The notes: generated by a model not told the origin, from the letters alone. A DNA stretch of 64,000 nt from Vibrio rumoiensis 1S-45 (GCF_000286955.2 NZ_AJYK02000020.1:25012-89011), one strand, 5' to 3'. Positions 38,542 through 48,473 are shown, numbered from the stretch's first letter. Made by a program: numbers and translations.

Positions 38542-39190
38542 CGATAAACTCCTCTTTTGCTCCAAGTGTATATACAATCAATACCAACTTAGCTTGAGGG
38601 TATTCTTCTACTTCATAATTAAAACTACGCCAATAATATTTCACCGACATTTGTTCTAATTGCGATAAGTATTCTTCTATATCGAAATAATTACCGGTCA
38701 GCACAATTTTTACTGGGTGTATGTAATAACCAATGTTGTCTGATGAATTTTCCAGCGTAATTGGTTCACTCGGCATCGACACTAACGAAACCAATTTCAG
38801 TTTATGGGTTTGATCTAATACTTTCTCCAATAACGCCGCCATTGCCGTTGGCGTGACTAAACTGTCTACGACATTGGATAAACGCTGGGATAAATCTTGG
38901 CTCGTTTGTAATAACGCTTTATATTCTTTATCGATTTCAGCATTAGGATCTTGCTTCAGCTTGCGGTTCATCTCGGCAATTTGCCCATGCAACTCACCAA
39001 CTTGACCTTGCAGAGAGGCAAGACGTACTTTTTGTGTATTATTTTCCAGTTGAGCAGGCTCAATAACAAAACTAAATAGTAAGAAAATAACCGCTATCCA
39101 TCCGGCAATAGTGGTTAGCCATTTCTCTCTTTCTGATAATTGAGCAAACCTGTCACACAATATTGTCCAATTTCTTTTTAGACCATCCAT
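38534..39190 (-). CDS. mshJ: MSHA biogenesis protein MshJ (PilO-like)
   Basis: Bitopic inner-membrane alignment protein, PilO/GspM-like, 218 aa. N-terminal cytoplasmic stretch, transmembrane helix at about residues 26-44 (WLTTIAGWIAVIFLLFSFVI), a coiled coil (about 50-100), then a ferredoxin-like C-terminal domain (VKIVLTGNYFDIEEYLSQLEQ). It starts one base inside the mshI stop. It is expected to pair with the PilN-like C-terminal half of MshI to connect the motor to the secretin. Confidence 0.9.
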   Translation of the reverse strand: MDGLKRNWTILCDRFAQLSEREKWLTTIAGWIAVIFLLFSFVIEPAQLENNTQKVRLASLQGQVGELHGQIAEMNRKLKQDPNAEIDKEYKALLQTSQDLSQRLSNVVDSLVTPTAMAALLEKVLDQTHKLKLVSLVSMPSEPITLENSSDNIGYYIHPVKIVLTGNYFDIEEYLSQLEQMSVKYYWRSFNYEVEEYPQAKLVLIVYTLGAKEEFIGG

Positions 39191-40644
39191 TACTTATCTC
39201 CTGAATGGGAACGTAGAGAGAAAATAACCACGTCATCTTCATTACGCCCAATGGACAAGCTTTCAAATGTTCGTCCAACTAAGTTCATTTCAGTTTTAAA
39301 GTGTTGCACCCATTTAGGCACAACTGCTGGTGACTTGGCGAGACCTTGAACATTCATTCTGTCGTTATCAATTTGAATACTGGTGAGAGAGATATCGTTG
39401 CGCCCAATAGTCGAAAGCCCATGCATAATACCGGAGTAACCCACTTGTTGCTTGGCATCAAAACTATTGATCACTTTCAAGGAATCTTGCTTGGTTTTAA
39501 CATCGGCTTTCAATCGCTCAACAGAAGCCACTTTTGCAGGCGAAGGTTGATGGGCTGATAGTTTTGTCTGCAGCGATTTCACTTGTACAGACAGTTGCTG
39601 CGCTTGCTTTTTCTGCTCTGCCACTTGTTTATCTAAGGTGTAATTCTTATAGTTGTAAAAGCCATAAATACCAAGCATAAACACTGCAATCACAAGCCAA
39701 CTTATTGCCACTAAACCCAAGTTAAATGCTTCTTTTTTAGGCTTAAGGTGTGCAGGGTAAAGGTTAACCCCTTGTAACTGGCGTCGATAAGCTTCCAGCG
39801 CTAAAATATTGCCACTCTTTTGTGGTAAAACGCCAAGCAATAAAGGTTCAACCGAAACATTTAACCGTTCTTGTAAGGCGGCTTGTAATTCATGTTCTTG
39901 CTCACCATCACAACACAAGAAGAGCTTATTAATCTGAACCTGTTTTAATTGTGAAGATAAATAGTCCATCGAGCGCTGCAGTTCCAGCGCTAAACCATCT
40001 AGCTGTATGGTATTAGAATATTCACCAGTGATCGGTGAGTGAATACCTCGAACGGTTCTTTGAAAGACTGAACTTTCTTCAACAAAAGCGCCAATCTTAA
40101 ATTCACTACTCGCCGAGCGATGTAACAACATAAACGCCGAAGTATCGGTGCGTGTTTGTGACCACACTTCATCTTCAGGTAAAATTTGTAGTAGCTGGAT
40201 CTGGTGACGTTCTAATACTTCTTTTAATTGTTCAATCAAACGTTTAGTTAGAACATACGCTTGAATTTTTGAGCTATGAGGAACCGCAATACCATCGGCG
40301 ACAATTTCGGTCACCCGATCAGTAATAAGATCTTTCAGCAAAAATGGTAAGGCTACTGACCACTCATCTTCAGGTATAGCGGGTTTGTCTATCTGATAGC
40401 TCTGATAAAAATGAGAACCAAAAGTGACCGTTGCATTCAGATTAGTGCACGATTCAGCCTCTAATGCCGTATCAAGTACAAAGTCCCAACTACTTTCTTT
40501 TAATTCGTGATACGTGGTAGCCTGTATTCCTGATTCGCTCTCAACTTTGGACAAATACACACCATCACTCAGCACGACAATACTAAGAGAAGATTGAGTT
40601 GGAGCTTTTGAGGTCAGCCTCTGTATTAATGAGTTCATACTCAT
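39190..40644 (-). CDS. mshI: MSHA biogenesis protein MshI (PilM-PilN-like fusion)
   Basis: 484-aa protein that combines a cytoplasmic actin-like PilM/GspL-type domain (about residues 15-285) with a transmembrane helix (about 308-328, LGLVAISWLVIAVFMLGIYG), a coiled coil and a PilN-like periplasmic ferredoxin fold (about 390-480). This fusion is typical of MSHA systems, where PilM and PilN are one protein. Two ATGs are possible (40644 and 40638); the first is 10 nt after GGAAAG. Downstream of csrD by 17 bp and overlapping mshJ. Confidence 0.88.
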   Translation of the reverse strand: MSMNSLIQRLTSKAPTQSSLSIVVLSDGVYLSKVESESGIQATTYHELKESSWDFVLDTALEAESCTNLNATVTFGSHFYQSYQIDKPAIPEDEWSVALPFLLKDLITDRVTEIVADGIAVPHSSKIQAYVLTKRLIEQLKEVLERHQIQLLQILPEDEVWSQTRTDTSAFMLLHRSASSEFKIGAFVEESSVFQRTVRGIHSPITGEYSNTIQLDGLALELQRSMDYLSSQLKQVQINKLFLCCDGEQEHELQAALQERLNVSVEPLLLGVLPQKSGNILALEAYRRQLQGVNLYPAHLKPKKEAFNLGLVAISWLVIAVFMLGIYGFYNYKNYTLDKQVAEQKKQAQQLSVQVKSLQTKLSAHQPSPAKVASVERLKADVKTKQDSLKVINSFDAKQQVGYSGIMHGLSTIGRNDISLTSIQIDNDRMNVQGLAKSPAVVPKWVQHFKTEMNLVGRTFESLSIGRNEDDVVIFSLRSHSGDK

Positions 40645-40661
40645 AAAGTGAATTCTTTCCT

Positions 40662-42656
40662 TTATTTACGCCAGCGATTTCTGCGACCAGGCTTTATTGA
40701 TGCCGTTATTTCAATATTCGGTAATAATTGTTTTTCTTCTTCAAAATAACGCCCTTGCCCACCGCTTAACCCTAAATGAGCCAGAATATCCCATTCATTT
40801 TTTGTTTCTACACCAACTGCAATCACTGCAGTACCACTATCCACACATGAACCCAAGAGACTACGTATAAATAGCTGATTTTCATTCCGTCGATCAATCT
40901 GTTTCACCAAACTACGATGGAGTTTCAAAAATGTTATCGGCAAATCTTTTATATAGTGAGTGCTAACAATCGTTCTACCAACTTGATTCACAATAATGGT
41001 ACAACCTAAACCAGATAGCATTTTTATTATTGGCCTCATCACGTCAAGATCATTAATTAAGCTACCTTCAACGAATTCAAAACTAAGCTGTTGTCTTAAT
41101 GCTTTAGGCAATTGTAAGAGTTCATTACGGAACCAGCGCAAGTACTCTTTCTTTTTAAACGGCACAGTAAATAAGTTAATTGAATAATTCCGCTGAGGCT
41201 GATTACGCTTTAAATGATCAAAAACCATTTTAAGTGTGGTTTGATCCATCTTACGTTCGTAGCCTACTTGTTGTATCGCGGTTAAAAAACGTGACGCTTT
41301 AACGACGATACCACTCTCTTCTTGGATTCGGCTAAACAATTCAAAATGCACAATTTTCTCAGTAATACTATCTATTAAATAACAAGGCTGCTCATAAATA
41401 AACAGATTCTTATCATTGAGTCTCAAATCAAATAAATTACGCCAACGAACTCCACCGCGATATTCGATTCTATTATCCACTTTCTTTTTATATTTAGCCC
41501 AATTATTCACTCGTTCTAATTTTGCGGTTTTAAGCGCTGATTCCGTTTCATCAATAATACGAATCAACCCTTCACCTTGCGAAAAAATACTGACGCCTAA
41601 ATGACACCAATTATCGATATCAAGCGGCTTGGGTGGTTCAAGTTTTTCTAATTGATTAATACATTGGTGACAAAATTGAGATATTTCTTTTTCCGATTGG
41701 TGTGGGATCATTAAGGCAAATTGTGAATCATAATAACGAGCAAAGACCGCATTGGGGTATTTTTGAGTTAGATTATTTAAAACTTGCCCAACTGAAACCA
41801 AAAACGATTCATAGACATTTTTGCTGACTTCTTCAGTTAATGTATCCCAACCATTAATATCAACCAGAAGCACTCCTCCCGAAGCCCCTGTTTCTTGTAA
41901 TACTGATTCTAGCCTACTATCAAACAAAACTCGGTTCGCTGCACCAGTCAGTTGGTCTAGGAAAGTATGAGTTCGAATAAAAGTATCAAAGCGGCTTCGC
42001 TCTTGCCTTGCATCGTTAAGCTCTATGATCAATCGATTTAACGCTTCACTTGCCGTATAAGGCCACTCTCTTTCATCACCTTTGGCATATTTCTCCACTT
42101 GGCCCGCAAGGATCATTCTCCCTCGCTCTTCCAGTAATTCAGAACCGTATAGCTGCAATCTAAGCCAATGCAGGCCTTTCATTAAGCAAAATACAACCAA
42201 TAGAACGGCAAGCGTTAACGAGAAGAAAGCTTCAAAAGAATAACTATTATTGGTATATGGAGGCACAGCTTGAAATTCAGCGAAATAGTCAACATTCCTC
42301 TGCAGTGGATACGTTTTTTTATACAGTAAAAGTTTATCTTGCTGCTGTTGCTTTAATGCATCGTCTTTAAATAAATAAACCACACCGGCGGGTGAGGTTA
42401 ATTGCAATTCAACAACATTACTCGATTGTAATAATTTCGGTAACCAACGTCGTATCTCATCGAAGTCTTGCGGGGTCGCTAATTCGTTATCAATGATTTC
42501 AGTTATACGCTCAAGGTTTTGATCAACGTATTGCCCACCCATTTTTTTAAACGTAAATACACCACCAACAAAAAGAATAAACATGGCGCTGACGACAATC
42601 ATTGTGACAAAAGAAACCAGTCGAGTGCTAAGTTTAAGGGTTGGGGTATATCTCAT
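40662..42656 (-). CDS. csrD: RNase E specificity factor CsrD / MshH, degenerate GGDEF-EAL
   Basis: Membrane protein (664 aa) that in E. coli targets the CsrB/C sRNAs for RNase E decay, thereby raising free CsrA. Transmembrane helices at about 14-33 and 143-163 flank a periplasmic sensor. The GGDEF-like domain (about 233-385) has YYDSQ at 307-311 instead of GGDEF, and the EAL-like domain begins with ELF at 438-440 instead of EAL, so neither cyclase nor phosphodiesterase activity is expected. It is first in the MSHA assembly block (mshH in V. cholerae nomenclature); whether it acts on pili or only on Csr RNAs is unclear. Confidence 0.92.
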   Translation of the reverse strand: MRYTPTLKLSTRLVSFVTMIVVSAMFILFVGGVFTFKKMGGQYVDQNLERITEIIDNELATPQDFDEIRRWLPKLLQSSNVVELQLTSPAGVVYLFKDDALKQQQQDKLLLYKKTYPLQRNVDYFAEFQAVPPYTNNSYSFEAFFSLTLAVLLVVFCLMKGLHWLRLQLYGSELLEERGRMILAGQVEKYAKGDEREWPYTASEALNRLIIELNDARQERSRFDTFIRTHTFLDQLTGAANRVLFDSRLESVLQETGASGGVLLVDINGWDTLTEEVSKNVYESFLVSVGQVLNNLTQKYPNAVFARYYDSQFALMIPHQSEKEISQFCHQCINQLEKLEPPKPLDIDNWCHLGVSIFSQGEGLIRIIDETESALKTAKLERVNNWAKYKKKVDNRIEYRGGVRWRNLFDLRLNDKNLFIYEQPCYLIDSITEKIVHFELFSRIQEESGIVVKASRFLTAIQQVGYERKMDQTTLKMVFDHLKRNQPQRNYSINLFTVPFKKKEYLRWFRNELLQLPKALRQQLSFEFVEGSLINDLDVMRPIIKMLSGLGCTIIVNQVGRTIVSTHYIKDLPITFLKLHRSLVKQIDRRNENQLFIRSLLGSCVDSGTAVIAVGVETKNEWDILAHLGLSGGQGRYFEEEKQLLPNIEITASIKPGRRNRWRK

Positions 42657-42768
42657 GTAAACTAAATTCCGTTTAGTTACTTGCTATTTTTAAAAGCAAT
42701 GCTCATTTAGAGCAGACTCAAATAACACCAAAGAGGCTTCTGGCAGCATATTTGTATAATTAACAGGC

Positions 42769-42774
42769 ATTATA
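42769..42774 (-). promoter_or_regulatory. Extended -10 promoter for csrD / msh assembly block
   Basis: TG-T-TATAAT on the minus strand, 113 bp before the csrD ATG and immediately after the ssb terminator. It is a perfect -10 with the TGn extension, and no clear -35 is needed. It agrees with the mshH promoter reported for V. cholerae. Confidence 0.6.
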
Positions 42775-42778
42775 ACAG

Positions 42779-42806
42779 CAAAAAGCCGCAATAATCATGC
42801 GACTTT
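42779..42806 (-). terminator. Rho-independent terminator after ssb
   Basis: A 9-bp stem (42782-42790 with 42798-42806, one G-U pair) with a 7-nt loop is followed by TTTTT on the minus strand. It separates ssb from the csrD-msh promoter. Confidence 0.75.
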
Positions 42807-42864
42807 CAAGGTTAATCTGACAAAACACCAAGGCTTTTACTGACTCTCGTCACCTTTTTGCTTT

Positions 42865-43404
42865 CTAGAACGGAATGTCGTCATCAAAATCCATTGGTGG
42901 CTCATTGTATTGTGGTGCTTGCTGTTGCGGCGCCTGCTGTTGAGGAGCTTGCTGCTGTGGTGCACGAGGAGCCGATTGTTGCGCTTGAGGTTGCTGAGGC
43001 TGTCCCCAATTTCCACCTTGGTTGCCTGCAGGAGCTTGAGCTCCGCCTTGAGCGCGACCACCTAGCATTTGCATCACGCCATTAAAGCCTTGAACAACCA
43101 CTTCTGTAGTAAAGCGGTCTTGACCACTTTGATCTTGCCACTTACGCGTTTGTAATTGACCCTCAACATAAACTTGAGAACCTTTACGTAAATACTCACC
43201 AGCCACTTCAGCTAACTTGCCAAACAAAGACACACGATGCCATTCTGTTTTTTCACGTTGCTCACCAGTGGCTTTGTCTCTCCAAGATTCAGAGGTTGCA
43301 ATGGTAATGTTTGCGACAGCACCACCGCTCGGTAGGTAACGGATTTCAGGATCATTACCAAGATTTCCAACTAATATTACTTTATTTATTCCGCGGCTAG
43401 CCAT
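42865..43404 (-). CDS. ssb: Single-stranded DNA-binding protein Ssb
   Basis: Essential ssDNA-binding protein. The OB fold occupies about residues 1-110 ([20 protein letters not shown]..., [10 protein letters not shown]). A Gly/Gln/Ala/Pro-rich disordered linker with three 15-bp APQQQ repeats follows, then the acidic protein-interaction tip DDDIPF. From ATG 43404 (SD GGAG, 6 nt) it is 179 aa; the longer frame adds 16 residues not found in the family. In E. coli ssb and uvrA are divergent neighbours; here qstR and galU lie between them, and no CTGT-N8-ACAG LexA box is visible upstream of ssb. Confidence 0.97.
   Translation of the reverse strand: MASRGINKVILVGNLGNDPEIRYLPSGGAVANITIATSESWRDKATGEQREKTEWHRVSLFGKLAEVAGEYLRKGSQVYVEGQLQTRKWQDQSGQDRFTTEVVVQGFNGVMQMLGGRAQGGAQAPAGNQGGNWGQPQQPQAQQSAPRAPQQQAPQQQAPQQQAPQYNEPPMDFDDDIPF
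42914..42958. repeat. Three 15-bp repeats in ssb linker
   Basis: Units at 42914-42928, 42929-42943 and 42944-42958 (GGnGCnTGCTGnTGn) encode APQQQ units in the Ssb linker. Such linker repeats vary in number between strains. Confidence 0.75.
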
Positions 43405-43725
43405 GCTCTGCTCCGTCTCTATGCATTTATAAATAGCGCTTGATGATATCATGTTTTCTTACGAGATAGGAATCCATGTTCGATAGCAAAGCTCTTATTT
43501 GTCACTCATTTTGTTAAAAAATTACAATCCACAATTCATTATCTCCTGCACACTATGAAGTTATTCTCAACCCTAAGAATCGTTTAAACAACCATCATTA
43601 AGAAGCTATCTGAATCACCAAAAAACCAATAAAGTCATATAATTAAAACAAAAGGCCACCCTGTTATTTTTCAATCAATCGTTTGAAAAGTTCAGCTAAC
43701 TATTATTTATTCAGGATTAAAGGGT
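43405..43725. other. Divergent ssb/qstR intergenic region
   Basis: 321 bp of AT-rich non-coding DNA between ssb (-) and qstR (+). The ssb SD (GGAG) is at its left end and the qstR SD (AGGA, 43713-43716) at its right. It must hold both promoters. I see no LexA box, no tRNA or small ORF of note, and no convincing HapR or CRP palindrome by eye. Confidence 0.6.
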
Positions 43726-44376
43726 ATGAGAAGCACGCATCAAAGAGTCATGGTTTATTTTTTGTCGCCTTTACTCTCTGAGCAAGATCCCCTCATATCT
43801 CATTTACAAAGTCATCTCGGAATCAGCGTAAAACCGTTAAACATTGCAACCATTGCTTTTATTCGACAATCCCCACACCCTTATTTAGTGTTAGTTGATG
43901 CTCAGTTTTCTGAGAATGAATTATTTGAATTACAAACTCACCCTTTACTAAAGCAATCTCGCGCGACCGCTTTATTTAATGCCCCTGCTATCCCAAATTT
44001 AATGTTGCTATCACAGTGGTACCATTTAGCTGGGTACTTTTATCAAGACGATACTATGGATAAAGTCCTTCTTGATACAAAAGCTATGATCAGTGGGAAA
44101 AATCGCCTCCCAAGAGCTTTACTCATCGAACTGTTTGAACATTGGCAAACCATTAGTCGTCAAAGTCATAATACGGTCATGAAGGCAAAATTATCATTAA
44201 CGCGCAGAGAGTTAGAAATTCTGGAGCATTTACAAATCGGTCATTCTAACTTAGACATTGCCGATAATTTATTTGTCAGTGAGCACACAATCAAGTCACA
44301 CCTTTATCGTATATTTAGAAAAATTAGCGTCAACAATAGAAGACAAGCCATCAATTGGGCGCAGCTTTATCTTTAA
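43726..44376 (+). CDS. qstR: LuxR-family competence regulator QstR
   Basis: Orthologue by position and architecture of V. cholerae QstR (VC0396, between ssb and galU), which under HapR and TfoX control activates DNA-uptake genes and type VI secretion. The protein is 216 aa. A degenerate receiver-like N-terminal domain spans about 1-125, and a C-terminal LuxR/CsgD HTH about 155-212 (LSLTRRELEILEHLQ, then SEHTIKSHLYRIF). The stretch RLPR near 127 occupies the place of the c-di-GMP-binding W[FLM][TS]R motif of VpsT and does not match it, so c-di-GMP control is unlikely (inference). AGGA lies 9 nt before ATG 43726. Confidence 0.88.
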   Translation: MRSTHQRVMVYFLSPLLSEQDPLISHLQSHLGISVKPLNIATIAFIRQSPHPYLVLVDAQFSENELFELQTHPLLKQSRATALFNAPAIPNLMLLSQWYHLAGYFYQDDTMDKVLLDTKAMISGKNRLPRALLIELFEHWQTISRQSHNTVMKAKLSLTRRELEILEHLQIGHSNLDIADNLFVSEHTIKSHLYRIFRKISVNNRRQAINWAQLYL

Positions 44377-44441
44377 TCGTTATTTGAAAAATATTCAGAT
44401 CAAATGACGGTCAAGAGTTTGATATTTAAAAGCTGTGATAT

Positions 44442-44471
44442 TTGTTTTTCTCTTATAAAAAGTGCTATTTT
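44442..44471 (+). promoter_or_regulatory. Putative galU promoter
   Basis: TTGTTT (44442-44447), an 18-nt spacer and TATTTT (44466-44471), with TG-C just before the -10 (extended type). It lies 40 bp upstream of the galU ATG. Confidence 0.45.
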
Positions 44472-44511
44472 ATCAATATCAACTATTTAATTATCCAATT
44501 AGGTTTTAGCC

Positions 44512-45363
44512 ATGATCAAGAAATGTCTCTTCCCAGCTGCAGGTTACGGTACACGTTTTCTACCTGCGACGAAGTCTATGCCAAAAGAAATGATGCCCGT
44601 TGTTAACAAGCCTTTAATTGAATACGGTGTTGAAGAAGCGATTCAAGCAGGCATGACTGGCATGTGTATTGTTACGGGTCGTGGAAAGCACTCGTTAACG
44701 GATCACTTTGATAAAAACTACGAACTTGAACACCAAATCAGCGGGACGAATAAAGAAGACTTATTAGTTAATATTCGTGACACCATTGATAGCGCTCATT
44801 TTACTTATATTCGTCAACGTGAGATGAAAGGCTTAGGACACGCAATCTTAACCGGCCGTGAACTAGTGGGTGATGAACCTTTTGCCGTAGTATTAGCCGA
44901 TGACTTATGCGTCAATCCAGACCAAGGCGTATTATCTCAAATGGTTGCTTTGTACAAGCAATTCCGTTGTTCTATCGTTGCCGTTCAAGAAGTTCCTCGT
45001 GAAGACGTTCATAAATATGGTGTGATTGCTGGGGAAATGATTAAAGATGATCTTTATCGCGTTGATGACATGGTAGAAAAACCAGAACCGGGCACCGAGC
45101 CAAGTAACCTAGCCATCATCGGACGCTACATCTTAACGCCTGATATTTTCGAGCTTATTGAAAATACAGAACCGGGTAAAGGTGGCGAAATCCAGATTAC
45201 TGATGCACTACTAAAACAAGCGAAAGCTGGTTGTGTATTAGCTTATAAATTTAAAGGTAAGCGCTTTGACTGTGGTAGCGTTGAAGGCTATATAGAAGCC
45301 ACAAACTATTGTTATGAAAATCTTTACTTAAAGTCAGATGACACCAAAACAAGTAAAAAATGA
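44512..45363 (+). CDS. galU: UTP-glucose-1-phosphate uridylyltransferase GalU
   Basis: Makes UDP-glucose from UTP and glucose 1-phosphate, the precursor for galactose metabolism, LPS core and exopolysaccharide. The nucleotidyltransferase signature GYGTRFLPATKSMPKEM is near residue 11. Further conserved segments are GLGHAIL near 104 and the GGEIQITDAL region near 224. The 283-aa length is slightly short of E. coli (302 aa). It is preceded by SD AGG and its own promoter-like sequence, and followed by a strong terminator, so it is probably monocistronic. Confidence 0.96.
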   Translation: MIKKCLFPAAGYGTRFLPATKSMPKEMMPVVNKPLIEYGVEEAIQAGMTGMCIVTGRGKHSLTDHFDKNYELEHQISGTNKEDLLVNIRDTIDSAHFTYIRQREMKGLGHAILTGRELVGDEPFAVVLADDLCVNPDQGVLSQMVALYKQFRCSIVAVQEVPREDVHKYGVIAGEMIKDDLYRVDDMVEKPEPGTEPSNLAIIGRYILTPDIFELIENTEPGKGGEIQITDALLKQAKAGCVLAYKFKGKRFDCGSVEGYIEATNYCYENLYLKSDDTKTSKK

Positions 45364-45388
45364 TTCAATCACAACGATAACCAAACCT

Positions 45389-45429
45389 AAGCCGCAATAA
45401 GTCTATTTATTGCGGCTTTTCTTTTTTTT
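45389..45429 (+). terminator. Rho-independent terminator after galU
   Basis: A 12-bp perfect stem (AAGCCGCAATAA, 45389-45400, with 45407-45418) is followed by TTCTTTTTTTT. Confidence 0.9.
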
Positions 45430-45431
45430 CT

Positions 45432-45460
45432 TTGACTGTTTTTTTATACAGTAATCTATT
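45432..45460 (+). promoter_or_regulatory. uvrA SOS promoter with LexA box
   Basis: TTGACT (45432-45437), a 17-nt spacer and TCTATT (45455-45460) form the promoter. A perfect LexA box CTGT-N8-ACAG at 45436-45451 overlaps the -35 and spacer, so LexA would block RNA polymerase. uvrA starts 110 bp downstream. Confidence 0.85.
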
Positions 45461-45570
45461 TTCACTTTTTATTACGTGTGTAATACTTAGCTTTTGCTTA
45501 CCTTTGGTCGTGGAAAAAACACCACAAGCAAACAAACTCTATCCCCTTCTTAACTATGAGAGCGTGAAGC

Positions 45571-48396
45571 ATGGAAACCATCGAAGTTCGCGGAGCCAGA
45601 ACCCATAACCTAAAAAACATCAATCTCACTATTCCTCGAGACAAATTAATTGTCATCACCGGGTTATCAGGTTCAGGCAAATCCTCATTGGCTTTTGATA
45701 CGCTCTATGCCGAAGGGCAACGCCGTTATGTTGAATCATTATCAGCTTATGCGCGCCAGTTTTTATCCTTAATGGAAAAACCTGACGTTGACCATATTGA
45801 AGGATTATCACCAGCGATTTCCATTGAGCAAAAGTCTACTTCACACAACCCTCGCTCAACCGTGGGAACCATTACAGAAATCTACGATTACTTACGCTTG
45901 TTATACGCTCGCGTGGGCGAGCCTCGTTGCCCGGATCACAACACGCCTTTGGCAGCACAAACCATTTCTCAAATGGTCGATAAAGTCTTAGAGATGCCGG
46001 AAAATAGCAAGCTCATGTTACTTGCCCCTATCATCAAAGAGCGCAAAGGTGAGCATGTAAAGACTCTGCAAAACTTAGCGGCTCAAGGGTTTATTCGCGC
46101 TCGAATTGACGGTGAAACTTGTGATCTCTCCGATCCACCAACATTAGAGCTTCATAAAAAGCACACCATTGAAGTGGTGGTGGATCGCTTTAAAGTCCGT
46201 GATGGAATTCAGCAACGTTTAGCCGAATCATTTGAAACCGCTTTAGAGCTTTCGGGCGGTACGGCAACCATTACTTGGATGGATGATGCCTCCCAAGACG
46301 ACATTATTTTCTCTGCCAACTTTGCTTGTTCTCATTGTGGCTACAGTGTTCGGGAACTTGAGCCTAGGTTATTCTCATTTAATAACCCGGCTGGAGCCTG
46401 TGAAACCTGTGATGGCTTGGGTGTACAGCAATTTTTCGATGCGGAACGTGTGATCCAAGATGAAAGCTTAAGCCTTGCTAATGGCGCGATTCGAGGCTGG
46501 GATAAAAAGAACTTCTATTACTTTCAAATGCTCACAGCATTAGCAGACCATTACAATTTCGACTTACAACTGCCTTTCAATAAGTTACCGAAAAAGGTTC
46601 GCGATATTGTACTTAATGGATCGAAACGCGAGGAAATTGAGTTTAAATACGTCAATGACCGTGGTGACATGCGAGTAAAACGCCACGCATTTGAAGGCAT
46701 TTTGAATAACCTCAACCGCCGTTACCATGAAACCGATTCAAACTCTGTTCGTGAAGAGCTTTCTAAATACATTTCAAATAAGTGTTGTTCAAGTTGTGGT
46801 GGCGCTCGTCTGAAAACCGAAGCGCGTCATGTCTTCATCAACGATACTTCTTTACCCGAGATTGTCGAAATGAGTATTTTTGGTTCAATGGAGTTTTTCC
46901 AATCATTGAACCTGACCGGTCAACGCGCGCAAATTGCTGAGAAAATATTAAAAGAAATCGGTGACCGATTAAATTTCTTAATCAACGTGGGGTTAAATTA
47001 CTTAAACCTTTCACGCAGCGCAGAGACTTTATCAGGTGGTGAGGCTCAACGTATTCGCCTTGCTAGCCAAATTGGCGCCGGTCTTGTGGGCGTGATGTAT
47101 GTTCTCGATGAACCTTCTATCGGCTTGCACCAACGCGATAATGAACGCTTACTTAAAACCTTAGTGCATCTACGTGACCTTGGTAATACCGTGATTGTGG
47201 TTGAACATGATGAAGATGCCATCCGCGCGGCTGATTATGTCATTGATATCGGCCCAGGCGCTGGTGTGCATGGCGGTAATATTATTGCCGAAGGCACAAT
47301 GGAAGACATCCTTGCCAACCCAGATTCACTCACAGGGCAATACCTGAGCGGCGCGAAACAAATTGCCATTCCCGAAAAGCGCACTCCTGTTGATAAAAAG
47401 AAAACCGTCGAACTGATTGGGGCAACCAGCAATAACTTACAAAATGTAAATCTCTCGATTCCGGTCGGCTTATTCACTTGTGTGACCGGTGTTTCTGGCT
47501 CTGGTAAATCGACCTTAATTAACGATACTTTCTTTAAGATCGCCCATGCTCGATTAAATGGCGCGACCACAGCAGAAGCAGCGCCATACAAAAAGATTGT
47601 CGGTCTAGAGCATTTCGATAAAGTCATCGATATCAACCAAAGCCCGATTGGCCGAACTCCTCGTTCAAACCCTGCCACTTACACCGGGATCTTTACCCCG
47701 ATTCGTGAATTATTTGCCGGTACTCAAGAGTCGCGTTCTCGTGGTTATAAGCCTGGACGATTCAGCTTTAACGTTCGCGGTGGTCGTTGTGAAGCTTGCC
47801 AAGGAGATGGTGTCATCAAAGTTGAAATGCACTTTTTGCCTGATGTCTATGTACCTTGTGATGCGTGTAAAGGTAAACGCTACAACCGTGAAACTTTAGA
47901 TGTTCGCTATAAAGGCAAGAGCATTGATGAAGTATTGGACATGACGGTAGAAGATGCGCACCAATTCTTTGAACCAGTTCCGGTAATTGCTCGTAAATTG
48001 AAAACCTTAATGGATGTTGGTTTATCCTACATTCGCTTAGGACAAGCGGCGACCACGTTATCGGGTGGCGAGGCTCAACGAGTGAAACTGGCGAAAGAGC
48101 TATCTAAACGTGATACCGGTAAGACATTGTATATTTTGGATGAGCCGACGACTGGTCTTCATTTCCATGACATTCAACAATTGCTCAATGTGTTGCATCG
48201 CTTGCGTGATCATGGCAATACCGTGGTGGTGATTGAACACAATTTAGATGTCATTAAAACAGCCGATTGGATTGTTGATCTTGGCCCTGAAGGTGGCAGT
48301 GGCGGGGGTGAAATCATTGCTTGTGGCACACCAGAACAGGTAGCAAAAGTAAAAGGATCGCATACTGCCCATTTCCTAAAGCCACTATTAAAGTAA
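45571..48396 (+). CDS. uvrA: Excinuclease ABC subunit UvrA
   Basis: DNA-damage recognition ATPase of nucleotide excision repair, 941 aa (E. coli 940). Tandem ABC modules: Walker [10 protein letters not shown] at 31-39 and GVSGSGKST near 640. Signatures [12 protein letters not shown] near 488 and [12 protein letters not shown] near 830 have downstream LDEPSIGLH and LDEPTTGLH. Zinc-finger cysteines CSHCGYSV...CETCDGLG and CEACQGDG...CDACKGKR are all present. Expression should be SOS inducible through the LexA box at 45436-45451. The pglL gene follows 77 bp later without an obvious terminator between. Confidence 0.98.
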   Translation: METIEVRGARTHNLKNINLTIPRDKLIVITGLSGSGKSSLAFDTLYAEGQRRYVESLSAYARQFLSLMEKPDVDHIEGLSPAISIEQKSTSHNPRSTVGTITEIYDYLRLLYARVGEPRCPDHNTPLAAQTISQMVDKVLEMPENSKLMLLAPIIKERKGEHVKTLQNLAAQGFIRARIDGETCDLSDPPTLELHKKHTIEVVVDRFKVRDGIQQRLAESFETALELSGGTATITWMDDASQDDIIFSANFACSHCGYSVRELEPRLFSFNNPAGACETCDGLGVQQFFDAERVIQDESLSLANGAIRGWDKKNFYYFQMLTALADHYNFDLQLPFNKLPKKVRDIVLNGSKREEIEFKYVNDRGDMRVKRHAFEGILNNLNRRYHETDSNSVREELSKYISNKCCSSCGGARLKTEARHVFINDTSLPEIVEMSIFGSMEFFQSLNLTGQRAQIAEKILKEIGDRLNFLINVGLNYLNLSRSAETLSGGEAQRIRLASQIGAGLVGVMYVLDEPSIGLHQRDNERLLKTLVHLRDLGNTVIVVEHDEDAIRAADYVIDIGPGAGVHGGNIIAEGTMEDILANPDSLTGQYLSGAKQIAIPEKRTPVDKKKTVELIGATSNNLQNVNLSIPVGLFTCVTGVSGSGKSTLINDTFFKIAHARLNGATTAEAAPYKKIVGLEHFDKVIDINQSPIGRTPRSNPATYTGIFTPIRELFAGTQESRSRGYKPGRFSFNVRGGRCEACQGDGVIKVEMHFLPDVYVPCDACKGKRYNRETLDVRYKGKSIDEVLDMTVEDAHQFFEPVPVIARKLKTLMDVGLSYIRLGQAATTLSGGEAQRVKLAKELSKRDTGKTLYILDEPTTGLHFHDIQQLLNVLHRLRDHGNTVVVIEHNLDVIKTADWIVDLGPEGGSGGGEIIACGTPEQVAKVKGSHTAHFLKPLLK

Positions 48397-48473
48397 TTGA
48401 TTTTGAAAAAGGTATCCGTTAAGTTTCTGGCTTTCGGTGCCTTTATATCATTTAACAAGGATGTCTCGTTCAC

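Noticed and set aside
22423..42656. MSHA locus as a horizontally acquired island
   Set aside because: No integrase, tRNA or flanking repeats of the usual kind, gene order equals the vibrio core locus, and composition is like the neighbours except for a patch in mshQ.
42905..42975. CRISPR-like short repeats
   Set aside because: The three 15-bp units have no spacers and encode the in-frame APQQQ linker of Ssb.
43405..43725. LexA box near ssb
   Set aside because: No CTGT-N8-ACAG match seen on either strand in this spacer.
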